Position numbers and translations under genes: made by a program
Notes under the pieces: model-generated
Told to the model about the DNA's origin: nothing
What the model saw: the letters and a program-made list of their open reading frames with translations, nothing else
Database searches by the model: none
DNA from: an uncultured Helcococcus sp.
GTDB taxonomy: Bacteria > Bacillota > Clostridia > Tissierellales > Peptoniphilaceae
Length of the DNA stretch: 46,411 nucleotides
Direction: 5' to 3'
Assembly (NCBI GenBank): GCA_937926545.1
Contig: CALAZW010000090.1
Coordinates: 1 to 46,411, forward strand
Shown here: positions 7,129-15,683 of the stretch, one piece after another
Position numbering within the stretch: position 1 is the first letter of the stretch
Layout of the letters: each line of letters opens with the position of its first letter

Positions 7129-10100
7129 ATGAAAAAGAATAAAAAGAGATTAATATTTGTCTTGGTAGTCTTAATTATTAGTTTTAGTGCTTTACTTTTT
7201 AGACTATTTCAATTGACCATGGTCAAGGGAGACTATTATAGAAACTTCTCAGATAATAAAAGAATGAAGCAAATTAACCTAAATGCCCCAAGGGGAAATA
7301 TTTACGATAGAAATGGTAACCTATTGGCAGGCAATAAGACCACCTACAACCTTAATATCTACAAGGATAGAATAGACAGGATGGAGCAAAAAGACAAGAA
7401 TAAGGTAATCAATGACCTGATACATATACTTGAAAGAGATGGGGTAACTTATTTGGAAGACTACTCTATTGGTATCTACGAGTTTATTTACAAGGATGAA
7501 AATGATTATTTTACTAATAAAAAAACTCCAGGTGATGAGGTTGTAAAGATTATTAAAGAGGAAAAGCTTTTAAGGGATATTATCTATTCCAAGGAAGCCA
7601 TAAGTGAACAAGATAATTATTATCCTATAAATAGGGTAAATGATTACTTAGATTTAAGAGGAAAGTACCTACCTATAACAATAAGCAACAAGAAGGGCAA
7701 AATTAAAATAGCCTATACAGAAGGTAATGAAAGGGATGATAAGAGCCCAGAAGATTTCTTTATAGAAACTATCGAAGGGGATGAAAGTCTTATCTACAAC
7801 CTTTTAGAGCACCCTTTAGCTAGGAAGGCAACCTATGAAATCCTGGAAAAAAAGAAACTAGAAAAAAATATAGTTCTATCAGATATAGTATTTAAATCTG
7901 ACTTAGAACACATTGAAAACAAGGCCAGACTAAGTAAGATTGATTCTAGAATAACCTTGGATAGCCAGGCCAAGGATGACTTTGTCCTTCTGGTGGAAAA
8001 CCAGGCCCTGGAAAGACTTTTAACCAGAGTAGAGATTGATGATGAGAAAAACTTTATTATTCCAGCGGAAAAATTAATAAATCTTATCCAATCCAAGGGA
8101 GAGGACACAAATATAACCTATGAAATAAATGAGGATGCAAAAACTGTTAACCTTATTTACAAGGAAAAAGAAGTAACCAATGAAAAACCAATAGATAGGT
8201 TGATTAAATTGGCCAAGAAGAATAAGGTTGTAGAAAGTTTTATCTTGGATAAGGATGTTATCCAACTGGCTGAAGCTTCCTTATTTGATGAGAGTATTTA
8301 TCCTAGGATCCATAAGGATGTATGGAAGTACTCTTTTGAAAAAGATAAGGCTGATTTACTTAAGTCTATGAATCTTAAGGAAGAATCAAAGATTAAAGAA
8401 GTATTTGATAAGTATGGAGAAAATTATGAACTTCAACAATACTCAGAATATGAAAAATATTCCATGATATCAATTTATTCAAGAATAAGAAACCAAGGAT
8501 TTTTGGCCTATGAGCCCATAACCTTGGCCAGAAATCTTAGCATGGAGACCCTATCTGAAATAGAGGAAAAAATCCCTAAGGAATACGGTCTTGAAATAGC
8601 CAAACAGCCCAATAGGTATTATCCTCATAAGAATACAGGTTCCCATATGATAGGATATTTAGGAAAAATATCTGAAGAATTTGAAGTTAAGGAATATGTA
8701 GAAAACAAGAAATATAATAAGGATGATATCGTAGGTAAGACAGGGGTTGAGGAAAGTTTTGAAGAAACCCTTAAGGGATCCAACGGTAGAAGAATTGTCT
8801 ATACCAATGTTATGGGACAAACTACAGACGTTCTAGAAGAAAGACCGTCTGTGGGAGGAAATAACCTTTACCTGAGTATGGACTTGGACCTACAAAAGGC
8901 AACTGAAGAAGCCTTGGAAAGAACTATTAAGGCAATAGCCAGTGGAAATAACTATTCCAGTAAGTATGGAGACCTACCCATGACAAGATTTCCCAATGCT
9001 TCATCGGGAGCATCAGTTATTATGGATGTAAAGACAGGACAAATTTTAGCCCTGGCATCCTATCCAGACTTCGATCCCAACTTATTTGTAAACGGAATAT
9101 CCAATTCTGATTGGAAGTCCCTAAGGCAAGGGGATGAAGCCGATATCTATGCACCTAGACCTTTATTTAATATAGCCAGTCAATCGGCCATAGCTCCAGG
9201 TTCGACCTTTAAGACAGTGACTTCTTTAGCTGCCTTAAAAAATGGTCTGGACCCAAATACCCAAGTTACATGTAATGGGGTAATGCATATAGGAGATAGT
9301 AAATTTGGTTGCTGGATCTACAATAGAAACGGAGGTAACCATGGACCGCTCAACCTATACGATGCCCTGGGAGTATCTTGTAATTTCTATTTTTACTCTC
9401 TAGGACTGGGAGAAAACCCAACAAGTAATGATCAGTTGGATACCCTGGTTACAGTAGATGATATAGAAGAAATGGCTGGGCTACTAAAATTAAACCAAGC
9501 AACAGGCATAGAGATAAACATACCCTATGAAAGTCAAGGCTATGTGCCCAACTATGTGAGCAAGGTAAATATAGTAAAGATAATGCTTAGAAATTACCTA
9601 AAAGAAAATTTAGTTAAATATAAGATAGGCGATGAATTTAAAACCAATGAACAAATAGGACAAGACATAGAGGAAGTGGTTTCTTGGGTTGATAAGGGAC
9701 CAGAAATGGACAGGCAAGAAGTTCTAGCTGAACTTAAAAAGTTGGGCTATGAAGGAGAATATCCTTTAGAAGGAGAGATTACCAGTCTTTCAGATATGGT
9801 AAAATACACCTATCTAAACCAGGCTACCTGGACCAAGTCAGACTCTTTAAATATGGTTATAGGTCAGGGACAAAATGCCTATACACCTATGCAAATTGTT
9901 CAGTTGGCGTCAATAATTGCCAATGAGGGAGTTCTTAACAAGCCAAGTTTAGTTAAGGAAATAAGAAGCTATGACAATAATAAGCTGGTTTTTGAAAATG
10001 AAGGTAAGTCAGAAAAACTAGATATTAATAAAGATGACTTTAAGGTTGTAAAAGAAGGTATGAGAAGATCATCAGCCTTTTATGCCATTAGAAATACCTT

Positions 10101-10413
10101 CCCTATAGAGACAGCTTCAAAGACAGGAACGGCAGAAACGGGTGGTACCAATCCGGTAACAGGTGAGGACTATGATAACTTTGCCTGGGAGATGCTATTT
10201 GCCCCATATGACAATCCTGAAATAGCAGTTGTTTCAGTGGTTATTCAAGGCGGAGAAAGTGCCAACCTATTAGGTCTAAATACTGATTTAGTTCATTACT
10301 ACTATCAGTATATAAAGAAAGATCCCAACTTTATAGATGACAAGAAAGAGGAAGATACAGTTGATAATTCTACTGAAGAAGAATATAATCAACAAGAAGA
10401 AATATACGAGTAA
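7129..10413 (+). CDS. mrdA: Penicillin-binding protein 2 (elongasome transpeptidase), very large form
   Basis: A 1094-residue class B PBP that cross-links peptidoglycan during cell elongation. An N-terminal membrane anchor lies at about residues 7-26, followed by the pedestal motif APRGNIYDRNGNLLA near residue 54. The transpeptidase motifs are complete: SxxK with S692 and K695, SCN at 750-752 and KTGT at 998-1001. Typical PBP2 proteins are about 600-700 residues. The extra length comes from a roughly 400-residue charged region between the first pedestal motif and the RYYPHKNTGSHMIGYLG segment, plus an insertion of about 75 residues after SCN. The C-terminus is acidic (EEEYNQQEEIYE). No rodA follows within the window. 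Confidence 0.93.
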   Translation: MKKNKKRLIFVLVVLIISFSALLFRLFQLTMVKGDYYRNFSDNKRMKQINLNAPRGNIYDRNGNLLAGNKTTYNLNIYKDRIDRMEQKDKNKVINDLIHILERDGVTYLEDYSIGIYEFIYKDENDYFTNKKTPGDEVVKIIKEEKLLRDIIYSKEAISEQDNYYPINRVNDYLDLRGKYLPITISNKKGKIKIAYTEGNERDDKSPEDFFIETIEGDESLIYNLLEHPLARKATYEILEKKKLEKNIVLSDIVFKSDLEHIENKARLSKIDSRITLDSQAKDDFVLLVENQALERLLTRVEIDDEKNFIIPAEKLINLIQSKGEDTNITYEINEDAKTVNLIYKEKEVTNEKPIDRLIKLAKKNKVVESFILDKDVIQLAEASLFDESIYPRIHKDVWKYSFEKDKADLLKSMNLKEESKIKEVFDKYGENYELQQYSEYEKYSMISIYSRIRNQGFLAYEPITLARNLSMETLSEIEEKIPKEYGLEIAKQPNRYYPHKNTGSHMIGYLGKISEEFEVKEYVENKKYNKDDIVGKTGVEESFEETLKGSNGRRIVYTNVMGQTTDVLEERPSVGGNNLYLSMDLDLQKATEEALERTIKAIASGNNYSSKYGDLPMTRFPNASSGASVIMDVKTGQILALASYPDFDPNLFVNGISNSDWKSLRQGDEADIYAPRPLFNIASQSAIAPGSTFKTVTSLAALKNGLDPNTQVTCNGVMHIGDSKFGCWIYNRNGGNHGPLNLYDALGVSCNFYFYSLGLGENPTSNDQLDTLVTVDDIEEMAGLLKLNQATGIEINIPYESQGYVPNYVSKVNIVKIMLRNYLKENLVKYKIGDEFKTNEQIGQDIEEVVSWVDKGPEMDRQEVLAELKKLGYEGEYPLEGEITSLSDMVKYTYLNQATWTKSDSLNMVIGQGQNAYTPMQIVQLASIIANEGVLNKPSLVKEIRSYDNNKLVFENEGKSEKLDINKDDFKVVKEGMRRSSAFYAIRNTFPIETASKTGTAETGGTNPVTGEDYDNFAWEMLFAPYDNPEIAVVSVVIQGGESANLLGLNTDLVHYYYQYIKKDPNFIDDKKEEDTVDNSTEEEYNQQEEIYE

Positions 10414-10417
10414 AGAG

Positions 10418-10445
10418 AATTCACAAGCCTAGCTTGTGAATTTTT
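10418..10445 (+). terminator. Hairpin after PBP2
   Basis: AATTCACAAGC, loop CTA, GCTTGTGAATT, then TTT: a perfect 11-base-pair stem with a short T run. The next start codon is only 13 bases further on, so it may terminate partly and lower expression of the RNase gene. Confidence 0.7.
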
Positions 10446-10457
10446 AATGGAGACAAG

Positions 10458-11492
10458 ATGGAAAATTATAGTTTTATATATAGGGACAAAGATAAATATA
10501 GTCTTGGCGAAATATTTAATGATAAGCTGGTAGACTACCAGGACCAGGTAGAAAATACCATATTAAATAATATTTATAGGGCCAGGGTAAAAAAATATCT
10601 AAAGCCAATGGATTCCTATATTTTGGATATAGGAGAAGATAGGGACTGTCTTTTAAGAAAAAAAGATAGGAAGAAAGACTTAAGGATTGGTCAAGATATT
10701 TTAGTAGAAGTTATAGAATTAGGTAGAAATAATAAAATGCATGAGGCCAGTCAAAAGATAAGTCTTAGGGGGAAATATCTTATTTTAATTCCCCATGCAA
10801 AAAAAGTGTCCTACTCAAAGAACTTGAGAGAAGAAAAGATAAAGCTTCTCAAGGATAATCTTTCCTTTGACCTTAAGGTTAGGTTTAGAAGTTCCTGTAG
10901 GGATACCAGCCTGGAGTTAATAGAGGAAGAATTTATAAGATTAAAGGAAGAGTATTTGCAAATTAACTTGGAAGAAAATAGACTACCAACCCCTAAATTA
11001 ATCTATAAGGCAAGCGATGTGGAAAGATATATAGACCAAAAGGGCCTGCCAATAGTTAGCAATGACAAGGACTTGTCTAAAAAGAATGGCTTGATTTATG
11101 ACAAGGACTTTAATCCCAGCTATAGTTCCCTGATACAAAAGGACTTAAGTAAGTTTCACGACAAGTATATCTATTTTAACAATACATCATTTTTAATTTT
11201 AGATAGGTTGGAAACCCTTACAGTAATAGATATAAACCAGGGAAGTGAATATCAAAAAAGAAACAAGGAAGATATGAGTTTCTTGGTTAATCAGGCTAGT
11301 ATAGATACTATTTGCCAAGCCTTTAGGCTTTTAGATATAAAAAAAATGGTAATCATTGATTTTATAAGGATGAATGAATATAATAGAAGGACCATAAAAA
11401 AACTTATGGAAGAGGGACTAAAAGACTATAAGATAGATGCCCAGGTCTTGGGATTTTCTAAAATGGGCCTTTTTGAATTAATTGTCAATTAA
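10458..11492 (+). CDS. rng: Ribonuclease E/G family protein, short form
   Basis: A 344-residue member of the RNase E/G family, which cleaves single-stranded RNA. The embedded S1 domain is seen from IYRARVKKYLKPMDSYILDIG (near residue 39) to ISLRGKYLILIPH. The catalytic DNase I-like part has VIDINQGS near residue 257 and MVIIDFIRMN near residue 297, which supply the two metal-binding aspartates. The protein stops at FSKMGLFELIVN, which matches the end of that domain. The CPxC zinc link and the small dimerisation domain of full-length RNase G (about 490 residues) are missing. Position directly before rplU is common in Clostridia. Confidence 0.85.
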   Translation: MENYSFIYRDKDKYSLGEIFNDKLVDYQDQVENTILNNIYRARVKKYLKPMDSYILDIGEDRDCLLRKKDRKKDLRIGQDILVEVIELGRNNKMHEASQKISLRGKYLILIPHAKKVSYSKNLREEKIKLLKDNLSFDLKVRFRSSCRDTSLELIEEEFIRLKEEYLQINLEENRLPTPKLIYKASDVERYIDQKGLPIVSNDKDLSKKNGLIYDKDFNPSYSSLIQKDLSKFHDKYIYFNNTSFLILDRLETLTVIDINQGSEYQKRNKEDMSFLVNQASIDTICQAFRLLDIKKMVIIDFIRMNEYNRRTIKKLMEEGLKDYKIDAQVLGFSKMGLFELIVN

Positions 11493-11495
11493 CCT

Positions 11496-11524
11496 TTGAC
11501 AAATGAAAAAAATAAAGGTATAAT
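11496..11524 (+). promoter_or_regulatory. Consensus sigma-A promoter of the rplU operon
   Basis: Perfect TTGACA at 11496-11501 and perfect TATAAT at 11519-11524 with a 17-base spacer, just after the RNase stop codon. This should be one of the strongest promoters in the window. Confidence 0.88.
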
Positions 11525-11530
11525 ATGTGA

Positions 11531-11597
11531 GTGTGTAAACCGCATGTTTTAGGTTTCAAGCATAGCACCTAAGGCAGCGAGTATATAATAAGAGGAG
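11531..11597 (+). promoter_or_regulatory. L21 leader (ribosomal protein autoregulatory element)
   Basis: The roughly 70 bases between the promoter and the rplU ribosome binding site are a structured, non-coding leader. TTTTAGGT (around 11547-11554) can pair with ACCTAA (around 11567-11572). Firmicutes carry an 'L21 leader' at this place that is thought to regulate the operon by its own product. Assignment rests on position and the visible hairpin; a covariance model search would settle it. Confidence 0.55.
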
Positions 11598-11606
11598 GTG
11601 CACGCA

Positions 11607-11918
11607 ATGTACGCAGTTATACAAACTGGTGGAAAGCAATACCAAGTTAAAGAAGGAGACATAATCAAGGTTGAAAAAATTGATGTTGAAGCAGGTTCAA
11701 CAGTAGACTTTGAAGAAGTTTTATTAGTTTCAAATGACGGAGAATTAACTGTAGGTAACCCTACTGTAGAAGGAGCTAAGGTTAAGGCTGAAGTTCTAGA
11801 ACATGGTAAAAACAAAAAGATCATTGTTTTCAAATATAAAGCTAAAAAAGGCTATAAGAAAAAACAAGGTCATAGACAACCATATACAAGAGTTAAAATC
11901 GAATCAATTACAAAATAA
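11607..11918 (+). CDS. rplU: 50S ribosomal protein L21
   Basis: A 103-residue protein with the typical start MYAVIQTGGKQYQV and the C-terminal KKQGHRQPYTRVKI region that binds 23S rRNA. An upstream in-frame GTG at 11598 is part of the GAGGAGGTG ribosome binding site, so I use the ATG at 11607. The stop codon overlaps the start of prp (TAATG). Confidence 0.97.
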   Translation: MYAVIQTGGKQYQVKEGDIIKVEKIDVEAGSTVDFEEVLLVSNDGELTVGNPTVEGAKVKAEVLEHGKNKKIIVFKYKAKKGYKKKQGHRQPYTRVKIESITK

Positions 11919-12256
11919 TGATTGATGTAGTACTTAAAATTAAAAATAAAAAAATTATAGGATATGAGGTTTCAGGGCATGCCTTATTTGCTGAAGCAGG
12001 TAAGGACATAGTATGTGCTGCTGTAACAATTCTGAGTTTCAATGTGGTCGATACCATGACTGATGTATTGAAACTATCAGAAAAAATGAATTATGAGATT
12101 AAAGAAAATAGTTTGTCATTGAATATAGAACCTAGGCTATTAACTTCAGATGAATTACATGACACACAGGTAGTTTTAAGAGGGTTTGAAATAGGTGTTA
12201 GGTCCTTATTACAAAACTATTCAGACTATATAAGCTTATACTACAGGGAGGTGTAG
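11918..12256 (+). CDS. prp: Ribosomal-processing cysteine protease Prp
   Basis: A 112-residue protease that removes the N-terminal extension of ribosomal protein L27 in Firmicutes. The catalytic pair is visible as H21 and C33 within GHALFAEAGKDIVCAAV. It lies between rplU and rpmA, its usual place, and its ATG overlaps the rplU stop. The adjacent rpmA encodes an L27 that still has the extension, so enzyme and substrate match. Confidence 0.95.
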   Translation: MIDVVLKIKNKKIIGYEVSGHALFAEAGKDIVCAAVTILSFNVVDTMTDVLKLSEKMNYEIKENSLSLNIEPRLLTSDELHDTQVVLRGFEIGVRSLLQNYSDYISLYYREV

Positions 12257-12261
12257 AAGAG

Positions 12262-12552
12262 ATGTTAAGATTAGATTTACAGTTTTTTGCAAGTAAAAAA
12301 GGGGTAAGTTCTACTAGAAACGGTAGAGATTCCAGAGCTAAAAGACTTGGGGTAAAAAGAGCTGATGGACAATTTGTTCTTGCAGGAAATATCATCGTAA
12401 GACAAAGAGGAACAAAGATTCATCCAGGAACTAACGTAGGTATTGGTTCTGACGATACTTTATTTGCTACATCTGACGGAATTGTTAAATTCGAAAGAAA
12501 GGGCAAAGATAAAAAACAAGTTAGTGTTTATCCTGCTGAAGAATTAGCATAA
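12262..12552 (+). CDS. rpmA: 50S ribosomal protein L27, extended precursor
   Basis: A 96-residue L27. It begins MLRLDLQFFASKKG, the Prp-cleavable extension; by comparison with Staphylococcus aureus the cut is expected between F9 and A10, leaving ASKKG. The conserved core STRNGRDS...KRLGVKRADGQ follows. The mature N-terminus reaches the peptidyl transferase centre, so removal is thought to be needed for function. GGGAGGTG provides the ribosome binding site. A terminator follows. Confidence 0.97.
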   Translation: MLRLDLQFFASKKGVSSTRNGRDSRAKRLGVKRADGQFVLAGNIIVRQRGTKIHPGTNVGIGSDDTLFATSDGIVKFERKGKDKKQVSVYPAEELA

Positions 12553-12560
12553 GAGATTTT

Positions 12561-12589
12561 AAGCTTACCTTTATTGGTGAGCTTTTTTT
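12561..12589 (+). terminator. Intrinsic terminator of rplU-prp-rpmA
   Basis: AAGCTTACC, loop TTTATT, GGTGAGCTT (one G-U pair), then a T run. The obg start follows 15 bases later, so some read-through into obg is likely. Confidence 0.8.
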
Positions 12590-12604
12590 ATTAGAGAGGT
12601 AATT

Positions 12605-13882
12605 ATGTTTTTAGATATTGCTAAAATAAATTTAAAATCCGGTAAGGGCGGCGACGGTGCTGTTGCATGGAGAAGAGAAAAGTTCGAACCATCAGGAGGA
12701 CCAGCTGGCGGAGACGGAGGTAAGGGAGGCTCAATAATAATTGTAGCCGACGAAAATGTGCACACTCTAATGGACTTTAAATACAAGAGACATTACAAGG
12801 CTGAAAATGGTCAGCCAGGAAGAAATAAAAAACAATATGGTAAAAAAGGTGAAGATCTTTATCTAAAGGTACCTGTGGGAACCTTGGTAAAGGAAGCTGA
12901 ATCTAAAAATCTTATTTGTGACCTTAAAGAAGATGGTCAAGAGTTTGTAATCGCCAATGGCGGTAAGGGAGGAAGGGGAAACGCTAAGTTTGCCAACTCC
13001 ATTAGACAGGCCCCAAGGTTTGCAGAGCCAGGACAACAAGCACAAGAGATAGATGTGGTATTAGAAGTTAAGTTAATAGCTGACGTTGGTCTTGTAGGAC
13101 TTCCGAATGTAGGAAAGTCATCTATTTTATCTACCATATCAGATGCCAAACCTAAAATAGCCAACTATCACTTTACTACCCTAAAGCCTAATTTGGGAGT
13201 TGTAAAGTTATCAGTGGATCAGTCTTATGTTATAGCAGATATACCTGGACTTATTGAAGGAGCTAGTGATGGTTTAGGCTTGGGACATGACTTTTTAAGA
13301 CATATAGAAAGAACTAGACTTTTGGTTCATGTATTAGATATGTCAGGTATAGAAGGAAGAGATCCTTTGGAAGATTTTGAAACTATACAAAACGAGTTAA
13401 GCCAATACAATGAAAGACTAGAAGATAAGAAACAAATGGTGGTAGCCAACAAGATGGATATAACAGGTGCTGAGGATAATCTTTTAAGATTTAAAGAAAA
13501 ATATCCTCAATATGAAGTTATAGAAACATCAGCAGCTACAACTATGGGAATAGATAAATTAAAATATGCCCTATATGAAGAACTAAAGACTGTTCAAGTA
13601 GATTACGAAAGCTTTGATGATAAGGATCAAGTAGTTAGCTTGGATGAATTCTTTAAGGCTGATAAGACTATTGACGTCTTTATTGAAGATGACATAGTTT
13701 ACGTAGAAGGTAACCCTATAGAAGAGTTACTAAGAAGAACCAACTTTGAAGACTACGAATCAATTATGCACTTTGAAAAAGTTCTTGAAGATATGGGTGT
13801 TATGGAAAGAATTAGAGAATTAGATCTAATCGATGGAGATATAATCAACATCGCTGGATATGAAATGGAATTTTACGAATAA
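12605..13882 (+). CDS. obg: GTPase Obg/CgtA
   Basis: A 425-residue ribosome-assembly GTPase with its three domains. The glycine-rich Obg fold covers roughly residues 1-157 (KSGKGGDGAVAWRREK and several GG repeats). The G domain has G1 GLPNVGKSS near residue 164, G3 DIPGLIEGA near residue 211 and G4 NKMD near residue 283. The C-terminal OCT domain ends NIAGYEMEFYE. Obg binds the 50S subunit and links assembly to GTP and ppGpp levels. It follows rpmA, its usual neighbour, and opens the obg-yhbY-nadD-yqeK-rsfS-comEA run. Confidence 0.97.
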   Translation: MFLDIAKINLKSGKGGDGAVAWRREKFEPSGGPAGGDGGKGGSIIIVADENVHTLMDFKYKRHYKAENGQPGRNKKQYGKKGEDLYLKVPVGTLVKEAESKNLICDLKEDGQEFVIANGGKGGRGNAKFANSIRQAPRFAEPGQQAQEIDVVLEVKLIADVGLVGLPNVGKSSILSTISDAKPKIANYHFTTLKPNLGVVKLSVDQSYVIADIPGLIEGASDGLGLGHDFLRHIERTRLLVHVLDMSGIEGRDPLEDFETIQNELSQYNERLEDKKQMVVANKMDITGAEDNLLRFKEKYPQYEVIETSAATTMGIDKLKYALYEELKTVQVDYESFDDKDQVVSLDEFFKADKTIDVFIEDDIVYVEGNPIEELLRRTNFEDYESIMHFEKVLEDMGVMERIRELDLIDGDIINIAGYEMEFYE

Positions 13883-13891
13883 GAGGAAATT

Positions 13892-14182
13892 ATGATAAAT
13901 TCAAAACAAAGAAAACACTTAAAATCCTTGGCTAATACCATGGAAGTCAAGGTAATCATAGGTAAGAATAGTGTTTCAGAAACTGTTCTTAAACAAATAG
14001 ATGATACCTTAAATGCCAATGAACTAGTTAAGGTAAAAATATTAAATAATAATTTAGATGATCATGATGAAATAGTAAGCTATATTATAGATCAACTAGA
14101 CTGTGAATTTGTATCCCATTTGGGAAATAAATTTGTAATCTATAGGGAATCTGAAGATAAAATAATCAACTTACCTAAGTAA
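13892..14182 (+). CDS. yhbY: CRS1/YhbY-type RNA-binding protein
   Basis: A 96-residue single-domain RNA-binding protein of the CRM (CRS1-YhbY) family. Visible marks are the start SKQRKHLKSLAN, the I-GKNSVSETVL segment that replaces the GxxG loop region near residue 24, and the end HLGNKFVIYRES. YhbY associates with pre-50S particles in Escherichia coli. Ten bases separate it from obg, another 50S assembly factor. Confidence 0.93.
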   Translation: MINSKQRKHLKSLANTMEVKVIIGKNSVSETVLKQIDDTLNANELVKVKILNNNLDDHDEIVSYIIDQLDCEFVSHLGNKFVIYRESEDKIINLPK

Positions 14183-14183
14183 G

Positions 14184-14780
14184 ATGGAAAATATAGGTTT
14201 ACTGGGCGCGAGCTTTAATCCTATTCATTTGGGGCATCTTATAATGGCCGACCAGGCCAAGGACAGATATGACCTGGACAAGGTTTTATTTATACCAACC
14301 TATAAACCCTACCATAAAGAGGTGGACATGTTGGACTATCCAACAAGGCTAACCATGGTAGAGTTGGCCATAGGAGATAGAAAGGACTTTATTCCTTCTA
14401 GAGTAGAAGAGAATATAGAAAAAAACTCCTATAGCTATGATACGGTTAAGAAAATAAAAAAAATATATAAAAATGCCAACCTTTATTTTATTATGGGGGA
14501 AGATAGTTTACTTTATATAGATAAGTGGTATAAATATAAAGAGTTTTTAGATATGGTCCAAGTGATTGTTTTTAGACGGGATGTAAGTGGAAGCGAAAAA
14601 TTTGATCAACAGGTAAAAAAACTAGAAGAAATGGGCTATAAAATCCATATTGTGGATGATATGAAATTTGAGATTTCATCCAGCTTTATAAGGGAGGCCA
14701 TAGCCAGAGATAAATCAATAAATTATCTACTACCTATTCAGGTGGCAGATTATATAAGAGATAAGAAATTGTATAGGTGA
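14184..14780 (+). CDS. nadD: Nicotinate-nucleotide adenylyltransferase
   Basis: A 198-residue NadD that makes nicotinate adenine dinucleotide from NaMN and ATP. The nucleotidyltransferase motif GASFNPIHLGHL sits at the N-terminus and the second motif SSSFIREAI near residue 167. It begins one base after the yhbY stop. The product is the substrate of NadE, encoded at 32822-34696 in this window. Confidence 0.95.
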   Translation: MENIGLLGASFNPIHLGHLIMADQAKDRYDLDKVLFIPTYKPYHKEVDMLDYPTRLTMVELAIGDRKDFIPSRVEENIEKNSYSYDTVKKIKKIYKNANLYFIMGEDSLLYIDKWYKYKEFLDMVQVIVFRRDVSGSEKFDQQVKKLEEMGYKIHIVDDMKFEISSSFIREAIARDKSINYLLPIQVADYIRDKKLYR

Positions 14781-14783
14781 AAG

Positions 14784-15344
14784 ATGGATTATGAAGAAAT
14801 CAAGGCAGCTATTGAGAAGAAGCTTTCTAAAAAAAGATTTAACCATAGCTTGTCTGTAGTTGAAACAGCCCTAGCGATTAATAAAGATTTGGATTTGGGC
14901 TTAAGCGAGGAAAAAATTAAATTGGCCTGTATCTTACATGACAGCGCCAAGGAAAATGAAGACTACTATTTTGGAAAATATCAAGAGGCCTTTGACTTGG
15001 ATGAAAAAATCTTAAAGGAAAGATTCAAACTTCATTGCCATTTAGGGCCCTTAGTAGCTAGCCAGGAATATCAAGTTGAAGATAAGGATATATTAAATGC
15101 CATAAGAAATCATACAACAGGCAGGGAAAATATGACCTCCTTGGAAAAACTTGTTTATTTGGCCGACGCCATTGAACCTTATAGATCCTATCCAGGAGTA
15201 GATGAACTTAGAAGGCTGGCCAAGATAGATTTAGATCAGGCCCTATTGGCTACTTTTGACCATACAATAGTGTATCTAATTGGTATTAATGCTATAATAG
15301 ATATAGAGACTGTAAAAGCAAGAAACTATTTAAAGGAGAATTAG
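14784..15344 (+). CDS. yqeK: HD-domain phosphohydrolase YqeK (diadenosine tetraphosphatase)
   Basis: A 186-residue HD protein. The metal ligands are visible as FNHSLSV (H22), ILHDSAK (HD near residue 51), the two histidines of KLHCHLG near residue 80 and a later IRNHTTG. YqeK homologues hydrolyse Ap4A symmetrically to ADP. The order nadD-yqeK-rsfS is conserved in Firmicutes. The stop codon abuts the start of rsfS. Confidence 0.92.
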   Translation: MDYEEIKAAIEKKLSKKRFNHSLSVVETALAINKDLDLGLSEEKIKLACILHDSAKENEDYYFGKYQEAFDLDEKILKERFKLHCHLGPLVASQEYQVEDKDILNAIRNHTTGRENMTSLEKLVYLADAIEPYRSYPGVDELRRLAKIDLDQALLATFDHTIVYLIGINAIIDIETVKARNYLKEN

Positions 15345-15656
15345 ATGACAGAAAAACTGGATATTGTTGTAAAGGCATGTGAAGACAAGATAGGTGAAGA
15401 TATAAGGGTAATAGATATATCTCAAAGATCAGGCTTTGCTGATTACTTTGTTATTGTTACAGGTAATGGTGCCCTTCATACACAAGCTTTAGCAAATGAA
15501 ATACAAGACAAAATTGAAGAAGAAGGACATGAAATCCTTGGTAAAGAAGGATTTAGAGAAGGTAGCTGGATTCTTTTAGACTTGGGAGAAATAATAGTTC
15601 ATGTTTTTACAAACGAACAAAGGGAATTCTACAACTTAGAAAATATTTGGGATTAA
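15345..15656 (+). CDS. rsfS: Ribosomal silencing factor RsfS
   Basis: A 103-residue RsfS/Iojap protein that binds L14 and blocks subunit joining when nutrients are scarce. Typical segments are SGFADYFVIVTGNGALHTQALA and GSWILLDLGEIIVHVFTNEQREFYNLE. The ATG is immediately after the yqeK stop; AAAGGAG lies in the end of yqeK. Confidence 0.95.
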   Translation: MTEKLDIVVKACEDKIGEDIRVIDISQRSGFADYFVIVTGNGALHTQALANEIQDKIEEEGHEILGKEGFREGSWILLDLGEIIVHVFTNEQREFYNLENIWD

Positions 15657-15683
15657 TGACAGCTCACGAAAGGTGGGTTTACA

